Positions 1 to 6,931 of a stretch of DNA of 10,367 nucleotides are shown piece after piece. The DNA lies in NCBI GenBank assembly GCA_946481405.1, contig CAMLNY010000013.1, positions 1-10,367 on the forward strand, written 5' to 3'. The number at the start of each line of letters is the position of its first letter. The stretch's first letter is position 1. A program made the translations under genes and the position numbers. This DNA comes from an uncultured Brevundimonas sp. Lineage in GTDB: Bacteria > Pseudomonadota > Alphaproteobacteria > Caulobacterales > Caulobacteraceae. Under the pieces are notes generated by a model that was not told the DNA's origin, did not search any database, and was given only the letters and a program-made list of their open reading frames with translations.

Positions 1-540
1 GCCGACAACGCCGACACCGCGAGCGCCGCGGCGGCCGCGGCCGTCCGCCTGAACCTCTATGCCGAGGAAGGCGACGGGGAATGGTCGGGCGCGCCGGGCG
101 AACAGGGCGCCGTGGTCTTCAGCCGCACCCGCCGCGCGGTGCAGGAGACGATCGTTCTGGAAGAGACCCTGATCCGGTCGCTGGACGCGCGGCGTCTGGC
201 CGAACGGGCCCAGGCCTTCGAGGGCGTGTTCACGGCTCCGGCCACCTACCGTCGCAAGGACAAGTCCACGACCATCCGCGGGCCGCTCGACCTGCTGACC
301 GCCGTGCTCGACGCGGGCAAGAAGGGCCTGTCGATCCAGCGCTACAAGGGTCTGGGCGAGATGAACCCCGAGCAGCTGTGGGAGACGACGCTGGACGTCA
401 ACGCCCGCACCCTGCTGCAGGTCAAGGTCGACCATGCCGACGACGCCGACGACCTGTTCGCCAAACTGATGGGCGACGTGGTCGAGCCGCGCCGCGAATT
501 CATCCAGGACAACGCCCTGGATGCGGCAGTGGACGTCTAG
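1..540 (+). CDS. gyrB: DNA gyrase subunit B, C-terminal part (5' end outside window)
   Basis: This is the C-terminal 179 residues of the ATPase subunit of DNA gyrase, the cytoplasmic type II topoisomerase that introduces negative supercoils. The reading frame is open from base 1 and ends at TAG 538-540. The diagnostic C-terminal motif [19 protein letters not shown] lies at about 334-393, and the protein ends in [12 protein letters not shown] plus a short tail, the GyrB form of the ending. ParE shares the [10 protein letters not shown] block, but its ending differs as I recall it, so GyrB is preferred. The alanine-rich stretch at 25-45 followed by [14 protein letters not shown] is an insert or linker just before the tail domain. 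The GHKL ATPase domain and most of the Toprim domain lie upstream of the window. The gene converges on the secreted-protein gene at 628-1125, with a stem-loop between them. Very confident. Confidence 0.96.
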   Translation, partial: ADNADTASAAAAAAVRLNLYAEEGDGEWSGAPGEQGAVVFSRTRRAVQETIVLEETLIRSLDARRLAERAQAFEGVFTAPATYRRKDKSTTIRGPLDLLTAVLDAGKKGLSIQRYKGLGEMNPEQLWETTLDVNARTLLQVKVDHADDADDLFAKLMGDVVEPRREFIQDNALDAAVDV

Positions 541-549
541 GTTAGGTCG

Positions 550-595
550 TAGGGCTTGGTGAGCAGGGCTCGGAAGGCATCTTCCCCAAGCCCTA
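550..595. terminator. Nested stem-loop between convergent genes
   Basis: TAGGGCTTGG (550-559) is perfectly complementary to CCAAGCCCTA (586-595), a 10-bp stem. Inside it GGAAG-GCAT-CTTCC (572-585) forms a second hairpin stacked against the right arm. There is no U-tract, but the position 9 bases after the gyrB stop, between two convergent genes, fits a bidirectional transcription end. Its function is inferred from position and structure only. Confidence 0.45.
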
Positions 596-621
596 AGCCC
601 CAAGCCCCAAGCCCCAAGCCC
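587..621. repeat. Tandem heptamer array, five YAAGCCC units
   Basis: There are five consecutive 7-base units: CAAGCCC, TAAGCCC, CAAGCCC, CAAGCCC, CAAGCCC. The only variation is C/T in the first base. The first unit also forms part of the right arm of the stem-loop at 550-595. The array lies entirely in the non-coding gap between gyrB and the convergent gene. Copy number of such arrays usually varies between strains through slippage; no function is visible. Confidence 0.8.
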
Positions 622-627
622 TGTGAG

Positions 628-1125
628 CTACGGCCTTCCCGCGTCGATATAGGCCTTCACGCTGGCATAGGACGGGGGCGACGGGCGCATGTCGTCGCAG
701 GAGATCTCGCGGATGGCGTCGTCGAAACTGTCGGCCTCGATGCGCGTCCACTCTTCCTCGGTCTCGTACGGCTCCTCCAGCACGCCGTCGGCGAAGGCGT
801 CCGAGGAGGTGACGACGTGCGACTGGCGCGCCGAGCAGCGGATGCCGAACTGGTCCACCGTGTGGGAATAGTCGCCGGCCGGGGTGTCGGTGGGGACGCG
901 GGCGACCATGACTGTCAGCTCGTCGCCGGTCTTAACCACGCTGTGGACGTCGATCAGATAGTGTTTGGTCTCGGCGCGCGAAAAGGCCCACCACTCGGGC
1001 CCCGTGGATTGCTGGACCGCCTCGGCGGTGCCGCCCAGCACCTCGGTCGGCGCATCCTGGGCCGCAGCGGCGCCGGCCCACAGCAGGACGGCGGTCGCGG
1101 CGAGCGCGCATTTCCGGATAGACAT
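628..1125 (-). CDS. Small secreted protein of unknown function, possibly surface-adhesin-E-like
   Basis: 165 residues. The start ATG (1123-1125) is preceded by GGAGG four bases upstream, a strong ribosome binding site. The N-terminus MSIRKCALAATAVLLWAGAAAA is a classic Sec signal peptide with a probable signal peptidase I cut after about residue 22, so the product should be periplasmic or exported. The mature part has a paired-Trp motif (PEWWAF, about 43-48), then a YLIDVHSV segment and a strand-rich middle. Two cysteines, C97 and C143, could form a disulfide. The order Trp motif, 'Y-x-D-x-x-S', hydrophobic strand, 'x-x-C-x-A-R' resembles the small surface-adhesin-E-like exported proteins common in Caulobacterales, but this is a pattern impression. 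It converges with gyrB and diverges from the hydrolase across a 104-base gap. No enzyme motif is visible. Confidence 0.85.
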   Translation of the reverse strand: MSIRKCALAATAVLLWAGAAAAQDAPTEVLGGTAEAVQQSTGPEWWAFSRAETKHYLIDVHSVVKTGDELTVMVARVPTDTPAGDYSHTVDQFGIRCSARQSHVVTSSDAFADGVLEEPYETEEEWTRIEADSFDDAIREISCDDMRPSPPSYASVKAYIDAGRP

Positions 1126-1229
1126 AAAACCTCCCCGTTAGACTTTTTCAGGCCACATTTCGCGCCTCTCCGCGTGGAAGATCAAGGCCTGCCCGCCAAC
1201 CCTTCGCCCACTTCGCCGTTCAGGTTTCC

Positions 1230-2123
1230 ATGATGCTGCGCGCCCTGATCGTCTCCCTTGTCCTGATGCTCCTTCCGGCTGTGGCCGGGGCCCAGACCGC
1301 GCCCTTCCGGTCGAACCGGATCGTGGTCGAGACGCGCGGCGAGGGGCCGGACGTGATCCTGATCCCCGGGTTGGCCTCGACGGGCGACGTCTGGTCGCGG
1401 ACGGCCAACCGGCTGGACGATCGCTACCGGGTGCATCTGGTCACAGTGCGAGGATTCGGGAATGTGCCGGCGGGGGCGAACGAGCAGGGCGCGCTGGTCG
1501 GGCCAGTGGCGGCCGAGCTCCGGCGCTACATCGCAAGCCAGCGGCTGGACCGGCCGGCGGTCATCGGCCATTCGATGGGCGGTCTGGTGGCGCTCCGGGC
1601 GGCGGCCGACGCCGGACGGGACCGGCGCGGCGCGCAGGTCGGCCGGGTCATGGTGGTCGATGCGACGCCCTTCTTCCCCTCCCTGATCAGCCCGGGCGCC
1701 ACGGTCGGCGACGTCGAGCCCCTGGCCCGGATCGCCTATCAGGCCTTGCTGTTCCTCGGCGATGATGCGCTGCGCACGCAAGGGAGTGCGCTGGGCGAAC
1801 AGCTGGGCGGGGCGGCGGACAATGTCTTCGGCTCGCTCGGCTGGCAGGGCGGCGACCGGCAGGTGCTGGCGCAGGGACTGTACGAGGTCATGACGACGGA
1901 CCTCAGGAGCAGGCTGCCGGACATCTCGGCGCCCGTGACGGTGGTCTACGGCTGGAGCGCCGACGACGCCTCGCCGCGCGCCCATCTCGACAGCCTTTTC
2001 GCCGCCGGTTACCGCAACCTGCGCCAGCCCGCCCGCTTCGAGCGGATCGAGGGGGCCGAGCATATGGTCATGATCGACCAGCCGACGCGGTTTCTGGCGG
2101 CGGTGGATCGGTTTTTGGGTTAG
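1230..2123 (+). CDS. Secreted alpha/beta-fold hydrolase
   Basis: 297 residues. The N-terminus MMLRALIVSLVLMLLPAVAGAQ is a Sec signal peptide, so the enzyme is probably periplasmic or exported. The alpha/beta-hydrolase fold is clear. An oxyanion-loop motif VILIPGLAS lies near residues 45-53. The nucleophile elbow GHSMGG has Ser115. An acidic residue follows the late strand VVYGWSADD (Asp245 or Asp246), and the catalytic His278 sits in GAEHMVMIDQP. The triad is thus intact. Length is normal for the family. Substrate cannot be predicted; an esterase, lactonase or other serine hydrolase is possible. Either ATG at 1230 or 1233 could start translation, with only a weak AGG five bases before 1230. 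Its TAG stop (2121-2123) overlaps the lysA stop on the other strand. Confidence 0.92.
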   Translation: MMLRALIVSLVLMLLPAVAGAQTAPFRSNRIVVETRGEGPDVILIPGLASTGDVWSRTANRLDDRYRVHLVTVRGFGNVPAGANEQGALVGPVAAELRRYIASQRLDRPAVIGHSMGGLVALRAAADAGRDRRGAQVGRVMVVDATPFFPSLISPGATVGDVEPLARIAYQALLFLGDDALRTQGSALGEQLGGAADNVFGSLGWQGGDRQVLAQGLYEVMTTDLRSRLPDISAPVTVVYGWSADDASPRAHLDSLFAAGYRNLRQPARFERIEGAEHMVMIDQPTRFLAAVDRFLG

Positions 2124-3397
2124 GCCAGCCAGTCCGCCGTCGTCTCGCGCGCCAGCATCTCCTCGTACGAGGGCCGCGCCCGGACCACGGCCCAGCGGGC
2201 TCCGTCGACCAGAACCTCGGGGACCAGAGGGCGGGAATTGTATTCACTCGACATGGCCGCGCCGTAGGCCCCGGCGCCGGTGAAGACGACGAGGGCTCCG
2301 GCCCGGAGGGGCGGCAGGACGCGGCCCCGGGCGAAGGTGTCGCCGGTCTCGCAGACCGGGCCCACGATATCGTAGGCGACCGTCTCGCCCTCGCGCGGGA
2401 CGACCGGCTTCACCTCGTGGAAGGCGTCGTACATCGCCGGGCGGAGCAGGTCATTCATGGCCGCGTCGAGGACGAGGAAGCGACGGCCGTCGGCGCGTTC
2501 GGTGATCTGGATCACGCGGCTGAGCAGGACGCCGGCATTGGCGGCCAGCAGGCGGCCGGGCTCGAAACAGGCCTCGACGCCGAGGCCTTCCAGCGTCCGG
2601 GCCGTCATCGCGGCGTATTCGGCGGGGGAGGCGGTCTTCGCGCCGCCGACGTAGGGGACCCCCAGACCGCCGCCGAGATCGAGGCGGGTGACCGGCAGGC
2701 CGCGCTGGCGCAGGGTCTCGGTCAGTTTCCGCATCAGGCCGAAGGCGGCCTCCAGCGGGGTCAGGTCGGTGATCTGGCTGCCGATGTGGCAGGCGAGGCC
2801 GACGGGGTTCAGGTGCGGGCTCGCGGCGGCGCGGGCATAGAGTTCGATGGCCTCGTCGGCCGGGACGCCGAACTTGTCGCCTTCGCCGCCCGTGGTGATC
2901 TTGGCGTGGCCGCCGGCGCCGATCTTGGGGTTCACCCTGATCGCGATGTCGGGGACAGCGCCCTTGTTCGCTGCGATGGCGATCAGGCGGTCCAGTTCCG
3001 CGACGCTCTCCACATTGATCTGGCGCACCCCGACCTCGAGGGCGAAGGCCAGTTCGGCGTCGGTCTTGCCGACGCCCGAGAAGATGATCCGGACGGCGGG
3101 GATGCCCGCCTTCAGCGCACGACGGATCTCGCCTTCGGAGACGGTGTCGGCGCCCGAGCCCAGCCGGGCGAGGGTGGCGAGCACCGACAGATTGGAGCAG
3201 GCCTTGACCGCATAGGCGATCAGACTGTCGCCGAGCACGGACGGATGCGCGTCCAGCGCCTCGCGCAGTACTGTGTAGTGCCGGGTCAGGGTGGCGGTCG
3301 AATAGACATAGGCCGGCGTGCCGACCTCGGCCGCGAGCGCCGTCAGGGCGACGTCCTCGGCGTGGAGGGCGCCGTCCCGAAGTTCGAAGTGGTCCAA
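2120..3397 (-). CDS. lysA: Diaminopimelate decarboxylase
   Basis: 425 residues, normal length. The enzyme removes CO2 from meso-diaminopimelate to give L-lysine, the last step of the pathway, in the cytoplasm with pyridoxal phosphate. The fold type III barrel motifs are present: PLP lysine K65 in YAVKACSN, H204 in HIGSQ, the phosphate-binding GGGLG (242-246), EPGR (279-282), CETGD (349-353, the LysA form of CE[ST]GD with its catalytic Cys), and GAYGAAMSSEYNSRP near 376-390. The start is TTG at 3395-3397: the frame is closed by the TAA of the upstream gene at 3401-3403, only GCC lies between, and the MDHFELRDGALHAED beginning looks like other alphaproteobacterial LysA starts. It is the last gene of the argH-lptM-lysA unit, so translation is probably coupled to the lipoprotein gene. 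Confidence 0.96.
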   Translation of the reverse strand: MDHFELRDGALHAEDVALTALAAEVGTPAYVYSTATLTRHYTVLREALDAHPSVLGDSLIAYAVKACSNLSVLATLARLGSGADTVSEGEIRRALKAGIPAVRIIFSGVGKTDAELAFALEVGVRQINVESVAELDRLIAIAANKGAVPDIAIRVNPKIGAGGHAKITTGGEGDKFGVPADEAIELYARAAASPHLNPVGLACHIGSQITDLTPLEAAFGLMRKLTETLRQRGLPVTRLDLGGGLGVPYVGGAKTASPAEYAAMTARTLEGLGVEACFEPGRLLAANAGVLLSRVIQITERADGRRFLVLDAAMNDLLRPAMYDAFHEVKPVVPREGETVAYDIVGPVCETGDTFARGRVLPPLRAGALVVFTGAGAYGAAMSSEYNSRPLVPEVLVDGARWAVVRARPSYEEMLARETTADWLA

Positions 3398-3400
3398 GGC

Positions 3401-3640
3401 TTATTGAGGCTCCCGGCCGGCGGCGGTGCCGCCGAAGGGGTTGGAGGGGCCGCCGTCGATCGGCTGCTGGCTGGACGGGCGGTTGACGGTCGCCGGGTCG
3501 GGCAGGGCCGGGGCGCGGGCGTCGCGCGGGGCGCGCTCGGTCTCACGCGGAGCCGGGGCTTCCAGATCCGCCATGCGGCCGCAGGCAGCGGCGGACACGG
3601 CGAGGAGCGCGACGGCGCCGGCGAGGATCAGCTTCTTCAT
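3401..3640 (-). CDS. lptM: LptM-like small lipoprotein
   Basis: 79 residues from the ATG at 3638-3640. This start is preferred to one 33 bases upstream because AAGGAAG precedes it at good spacing and the signal peptide then begins MKKLILAG. The hydrophobic segment ends in SAAAC, a lipobox with Ala at -3, and the lipidated Cys is residue 20. The next residues, CGRMADLEAPAP, fit the CG-x-x-G/A-x-L-x-x-P-x-P signature of LptM (formerly YifL), an outer-membrane lipoprotein that in E. coli assists maturation of the LPS translocon LptD/LptE. The rest is Pro/Arg/Ala-rich and probably disordered. A small lipoprotein between argH and lysA is a recurrent alphaproteobacterial arrangement. It starts 11 bases after the argH stop and ends 3 bases before lysA. 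The role is inferred from family and position; the tail is poorly conserved. Confidence 0.78.
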   Translation of the reverse strand: MKKLILAGAVALLAVSAAACGRMADLEAPAPRETERAPRDARAPALPDPATVNRPSSQQPIDGGPSNPFGGTAAGREPQ

Positions 3641-3651
3641 ATCGACTTCCT

Positions 3652-4980
3652 TCACGCGAGACGCGCCTTCCACTCGGCGATGCGCGCACGAACCTGTTCC
3701 GGCGCGGTTCCTCCGAAGCTTTGCCGGCTGGCGCAGGAAGCCTCAGGGGTGAGCACCTTGTAAACGGCTTCGGTCACGCCGGGATGCAGGCTCTGCAATT
3801 CGGCGAGCGGCAGTTGCGCCAGACCCACGCCCAACTGTTCCGCCCGCTTCACCGCCGCGCCCGTGACGTGGTGCGCCTGACGGAACGGCACGTCGGCCTC
3901 GCGCACGAGCCAGTCGGCCAGATCGGTGGCGGTCGAGAAGCCCCAGGACGCCGCCTCCGCCATCCGTTCCGTGTTCGGACGGAAGGCGGAAACCATCGCC
4001 GTCATGGCCGTCAGGGCCAGATCGAGCGCGTCCATGGCCTCGAACACCGGCGGCTTGTCCTCCTGCATGTCCTTGGAATAGGCGAGCGGCAGGCCCTTCA
4101 TCACGGTCGACAGGGCGACGAAGGACCCCATGATCCGGCCGGTCTTGGCGCGGACCAGTTCGGCGGCGTCGGGGTTGCGCTTCTGCGGCATGATCGACGA
4201 GCCGGTGGTCAGGTCGTCGGGCAGGGTCACGAAGCCGAACATCGGCGTCATCCAGACGACGATCTCCTCGGCCAGACGCGACAGGTGGCCGGCCGCGATC
4301 GAAGCGGCGGCCAGGGTCTCCAGCGCGAAGTCGCGGTCGGAGACGGCGTCGAGCGAGTTCCGCATCGGGCCGTCGAAGCCGAGCGCGGCCGCGGTCTGAT
4401 GCCGGTCGATAGGGAAGGGCGAACCGGCCAAGGCGGCGGCGCCGAGCGGGCTCTCGTTCATCCGGGCGCGGGCGTCGGCAAACCGACCGGCGTCGCGACC
4501 GGCCATCTCGACATAGGCCATCAGGTGGTGGCCCAGGGTCACCGGCTGAGCGGTCTGCAGATGGGTGAAGCCGGGCATCAGGTCGCCGGCGTGCTGCTCG
4601 GCCCGCTCAAGAAGGGCGCGCTGCAGGGCCTTCAGTTGTTCGACCGAGCGGTCGCAGGCGTCGCGGACCCAGAGGCGGAAGTCGACCGCGACCTGATCGT
4701 TTCGGCTGCGCGCCGTATGCAGACGGCCGGACGACTCGCCGATCAGCTCGGACAGACGGGCCTCCACATTGAGGTGGATGTCTTCGTACTCGTCGCGGAA
4801 GGGGAAGGTTCCGGCCTCGATCTCCGTCTGGATCGTGTCGAGCCCGGAAAGGATGGCGGCGCCGTCCTCCGGCTTCACGATCCCCTTGTCGATCAGCATG
4901 CGGCAATGCGCCCGCGAGCCGCGCAGGTCCTGCGCCCACAGGCGTTTGTCGACGCCGATGGAGACGTTGATCGCCTGCAT
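3652..4980 (-). CDS. argH: Argininosuccinate lyase (N-terminus unresolved)
   Basis: The enzyme splits argininosuccinate into arginine and fumarate, the last step of arginine synthesis, as a cytoplasmic tetramer. From the ATG at 4978-4980 there are 442 residues with all family motifs: HTARSRNDQ (88-96), [10 protein letters not shown] with catalytic His140, and the mobile-loop signature [12 protein letters not shown] (260-271) carrying the catalytic serine. The C-terminus has [10 protein letters not shown]. The coordinates take the first in-frame ATG, but conserved sequence continues upstream in the same frame: [16 protein letters not shown] is encoded at 4981-5028, and WGGRF is a normal ArgH N-terminal motif. 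No ATG, GTG or TTG exists in that frame from 4981 into the tlpA gene, so the true start is disturbed by an indel or substitution, or by an unusual start codon. First gene of the argH-lptM-lysA unit. Confidence 0.94.
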   Translation of the reverse strand: MQAINVSIGVDKRLWAQDLRGSRAHCRMLIDKGIVKPEDGAAILSGLDTIQTEIEAGTFPFRDEYEDIHLNVEARLSELIGESSGRLHTARSRNDQVAVDFRLWVRDACDRSVEQLKALQRALLERAEQHAGDLMPGFTHLQTAQPVTLGHHLMAYVEMAGRDAGRFADARARMNESPLGAAALAGSPFPIDRHQTAAALGFDGPMRNSLDAVSDRDFALETLAAASIAAGHLSRLAEEIVVWMTPMFGFVTLPDDLTTGSSIMPQKRNPDAAELVRAKTGRIMGSFVALSTVMKGLPLAYSKDMQEDKPPVFEAMDALDLALTAMTAMVSAFRPNTERMAEAASWGFSTATDLADWLVREADVPFRQAHHVTGAAVKRAEQLGVGLAQLPLAELQSLHPGVTEAVYKVLTPEASCASRQSFGGTAPEQVRARIAEWKARLA

Positions 4981-5031
4981 GATCTCGGCGGGCTTGGCGG
5001 AAAAGCGTCCGCCCCATAGGGTCTGACCCGA

Positions 5032-5049
5032 CGACGGCGTCCGCCGTCG
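5032..5049. repeat. Perfect 8-bp palindrome with 2-base loop at the argH 5' end
   Basis: CGACGGCG (5032-5039), TC, then CGCCGTCG (5042-5049): a GC-rich hairpin just outside the conserved argH N-terminal codons and 48 bases before the tlpA ATG. It could affect argH mRNA, or simply be a place where sequencing or assembly loses a base. Confidence 0.6.
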
Positions 5050-5097
5050 ATGGTGAGGTCGGTCTGCCCGGCGGCGACCGGGTCTTTGGAGTGGGGC

Positions 5098-5730
5098 ATG
5101 AGCGGCTCGAAAAGGGGCGTCTGGATCGGGGGAGCGCTCGCGCTGGCGGTGGTCGCCGGCGGAACGGTCGGGACCCTATACGCCATGCACGCCGGTCCTT
5201 TCAAAGCGGCTGAGCCTGCGGAGGCGGAAAAGAGCGAACTGGCGCGGTTCGCCACCGGATCGCTGGCCGCGCTGGAGACGCCTGCCGTGCTCGATGCCGC
5301 GCCCGACTATGTGTTCAAGACGCGCGACGGCGCCGATGTCCGCTTCGCCGATTTCCACGGCAAGGTGGTTCTGGTGAACCTGTGGGCCATGTGGTGCGCC
5401 CCGTGCCGGACCGAGATGCCGACGCTGGCGGCCCTCGCCGCCGCCTATCCGGACGGCGACCTGCTGGTGCTGCCGGTCAATGTCGACACCGGCGACGACA
5501 AGATCGCGGACGCCAAGAGCTTCCTTGACGTGCACGATCCGCTGCCCTTCTACGGCGACCCGAAATTCCAGCTGCCGTTCGAGTTTCCGGGCAAGGGCAA
5601 GATGCCCCAGACGATCCTGCTGGACCGGCAGGGGCGTATCCGCGCCGCCTTCGCCGGCGAGGCCGACTGGAACAGCGCCGAAGCGAAGGCGCTCATTGAT
5701 GCGGTGCTGGCCGAAGGGGCCAGCACCTGA
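5098..5730 (+). CDS. tlpA: TlpA-family membrane-anchored thioredoxin-like protein
   Basis: 210 residues. The start at ATG 5098 is chosen because GGAG lies six bases upstream and the protein then begins with a short charged head and one membrane segment (about residues 8-30, [20 protein letters not shown]), giving an N-in anchor with the catalytic domain in the periplasm. The AhpC/TSA-redoxin-type thioredoxin domain has the active site WCAPC (Cys100 and Cys103) after [10 protein letters not shown], and a cis-proline at P170 in [12 protein letters not shown]. TlpA-type proteins reduce disulfides in the periplasm; the Bradyrhizobium member acts in cytochrome oxidase assembly by reducing partners such as ScoI and the CuA site. 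Substrate here is not determinable. The gene is divergent from argH. A strong hairpin overlaps its last codons. Confidence 0.93.
   Translation: MSGSKRGVWIGGALALAVVAGGTVGTLYAMHAGPFKAAEPAEAEKSELARFATGSLAALETPAVLDAAPDYVFKTRDGADVRFADFHGKVVLVNLWAMWCAPCRTEMPTLAALAAAYPDGDLLVLPVNVDTGDDKIADAKSFLDVHDPLPFYGDPKFQLPFEFPGKGKMPQTILLDRQGRIRAAFAGEADWNSAEAKALIDAVLAEGAST
5703..5727 (+). terminator. Strong hairpin over the tlpA stop region
   Basis: GGTGCTGGCC (5703-5712) and GGCCAGCACC (5718-5727) are perfect complements around a five-base GAAGG loop. The right arm encodes the last residues and the TGA follows at once. No U-run follows, as is common in high-GC alphaproteobacteria. A second, weaker nested palindrome (GACGC-GCG-GCGTC, 5745-5757) comes next. 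A terminator is inferred from stem strength and from the convergent gene downstream. Confidence 0.55.
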
Positions 5731-5784
5731 GGGCGCTATCGCTCGACGCGCGGCGTCTCGCTACTTGAGCGCATCCTTGCGGAG

Positions 5785-6120
5785 TTAGTGCGCCGGTGCG
5801 GCCGGAGGGGTGGTCGTGTTGCCCTGACGGTCGGCGGCGGTCTCGGCCTTCTGTTCGTCGGCCTCGCGAGCCAGGGCGTCGGTGGCCTCATCGATCTCCT
5901 GGCCGGCCTCGCGAGCGCCGGCGGCAATGGCCGAACCGACCTGGGACGCTTCTTCCTTCAGGGCTGAACCGGCTTCGGCGGTGGCGTCCTGGGCGTCGTC
6001 GCCGGCGGCCGCGGCGTCGGCTTCCGCCTTCTCCTGCTCGGCGGGGGAGCAGGCGACGGCGCCCAGCGACAGGGCGGCGATGGTGGAGACGATCAGCAGG
6101 GCCGGAAGACGAACGGTCAT
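5785..6120 (-). CDS. Small Ala/Glu-rich helical lipoprotein
   Basis: 111 residues. The ATG at 6118-6120 is preceded by GAGGA at eight bases. The N-terminus MTVRLPALLIVSTIAALSLGAVAC is a lipoprotein signal peptide with C24 as the lipidation site (lipobox AVAC, Ala at -3). The mature part is almost entirely Ala, Glu, Asp, Gln and Ser, with repeated A-x-x-A and E-A spacing through about residue 95, predicting a long amphipathic helix or coiled coil, and it ends in a Pro-rich PPAAPAH tail. This resembles envelope-associated helical small lipoproteins; such low-complexity helices cannot be assigned a specific role by eye. TTGACG on the minus strand at 6163-6168 is a possible -35 box, but no matching -10 is convincing. 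Confidence 0.82.
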   Translation of the reverse strand: MTVRLPALLIVSTIAALSLGAVACSPAEQEKAEADAAAAGDDAQDATAEAGSALKEEASQVGSAIAAGAREAGQEIDEATDALAREADEQKAETAADRQGNTTTPPAAPAH

Positions 6121-6226
6121 GGCGGGAGTCCTCGAACAGCGTTGAACCTTGGCCGTAAACGTCGTCAATCACGATCGGTTGCGCGATGGTGCGGTGCAGC
6201 ATGGGATCGGTTAGGGTGGCTCATTG

Positions 6227-6385
6227 ATGGCGGGGGCTGTGGTCATGCTGTTGTTCGGCGGACTGGTGATCGCGGTGATGCTGGCCCTGCTGGTCTGGGA
6301 CCTGCTGGGTCAACCGACCGGACGGCGGTGGCGACGCCGCCGTCGACGGCGCGACGAGGCTGCGACCCATCGGCGCAAGGGCTGA
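6227..6385 (+). CDS. 52-residue single-pass membrane protein with arginine-rich tail
   Basis: Short ORF ATG 6227 to TGA 6383-6385. AGGGTGG (6213-6219) lies seven bases before the ATG. Residues 4-27 (from AVVMLL to LLVWDLL) form one hydrophobic segment, followed by QPTGRRWRRRRRRRDEAATHRRKG. By the positive-inside rule the arginine tail should be cytoplasmic. Third codon positions are almost all G or C, as in the neighbouring genes, which supports real coding. No family is recognised. The length, a ribosome binding site and a clean TM-plus-basic-tail design make it credible, but it could still be a chance ORF. It diverges from the lipoprotein gene across a 106-base gap. Confidence 0.6.
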   Translation: MAGAVVMLLFGGLVIAVMLALLVWDLLGQPTGRRWRRRRRRRDEAATHRRKG

Positions 6386-6538
6386 CGCGTCTGGCCCCGG
6401 CGACCGTCTCCCGTCCCGCGAGCAGGGCGTTTGAGCCGAGTTGCATGGGGATCCGCGAGCGCCCTGAAGAAACCTCGCGACAGCCGTCAAACCTTACGGC
6501 GATGTATGAATTCCGACATTCTGGGAACACGATTTCGA

Positions 6539-6564
6539 CCTGTTCTGCCCTCGTTGGGAACAGG
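6539..6564. promoter_or_regulatory. Inverted repeat upstream of the MarR-containing gene pair (possible operator)
   Basis: CCTGTTC (6539-6545) and GAACAGG (6558-6564) are perfect complements around a 12-base spacer, 17 bases before the ATG at 6581. MarR-type proteins often bind dyads near their own promoters, so autoregulation is possible. No clear -35/-10 pair is seen in 6386-6580, which otherwise holds nothing I can identify. Confidence 0.3.
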
Positions 6565-6580
6565 GGGAGCGAGGCTCGGA

Positions 6581-6931
6581 ATGGACGGTCTTCTAGGCGT
6601 TGAACTTCTGGAACTGGGGCAGGCCAGCGTCGGCTGGGCCGTGATGGCCTCCAGGACGAACGGTCCTTCGGCCGCCTCTGCTGCATCTGCGAACGGATCG
6701 GGGGTGGTCTCCAACCCGCCTCCTCTGCGTCTGCGCGCCACCATCACCATCGACATCGACGCCCGCGATCTGCACGAGGCCGAACTGCGGTCCGGCGTGG
6801 TTCGGGATCAGTTCGAGGCGATGAAGCGCGCCCATCCGGAAGCGGTCCTGACCTTCCAGCGTCGCAAGCCCCGCACCGGTCGACGGGCGCCCGCGCCGAC
6901 CTTGGTGGTCGCGCCCTATGTCGACGATTGA
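6581..6931 (+). CDS. Protein of unknown function, co-transcribed with a MarR-like gene
   Basis: 116 residues from ATG 6581, chosen because GAGG lies six bases upstream. ATG 6644 (95 residues) is the main alternative and is favoured by codon use, since the codons in 6581-6613 have unusually many A/T third positions. Residues 22-48 are Ser/Ala/Pro-rich and probably unstructured. Then comes a compact region with a strand LRLRATITIDID, an acidic helix ARDLHEAELRSGVVRDQFEAMKRAHPEA, and a second strand VLTFQRRKPR followed by basic residues. This strand-helix-strand layout is small and could be a protein- or nucleic-acid-binding module, but I recognise no family. The stop region overlaps the next gene by 14 bases, so the two are almost certainly translated together. 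Confidence 0.68.
   Translation: MDGLLGVELLELGQASVGWAVMASRTNGPSAASAASANGSGVVSNPPPLRLRATITIDIDARDLHEAELRSGVVRDQFEAMKRAHPEAVLTFQRRKPRTGRRAPAPTLVVAPYVDD

Noticed and set aside
587..621. Heptamer array as a possible CRISPR array or telomere-like end
   Set aside because: The units are 7 bases and directly adjacent with no spacers, and the array is internal to the chromosome segment.
2417..3763. Long plus-strand open frame of 448 codons across lysA, the lipoprotein gene and the argH end
   Set aside because: It is the mirror of high-GC coding DNA. The minus strand carries clear LysA, LptM and ArgH motifs; the plus-strand translation is Gly/Arg/Asp-rich with no motifs.
3721..5019. Plus-strand open frame of 432 codons opposite argH
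   Set aside because: Antisense shadow: ArgH on the minus strand has every catalytic motif, while this frame has no domain and biased composition.
6542..6556. GTTC-N7-GTTG, one base from the alphaproteobacterial LexA box GTTC-N7-GTTC
   Set aside because: A single-mismatch match to eight fixed bases is expected several times by chance in a window this size, and the last base is a key position. The neighbouring dyad explains the same bases better.
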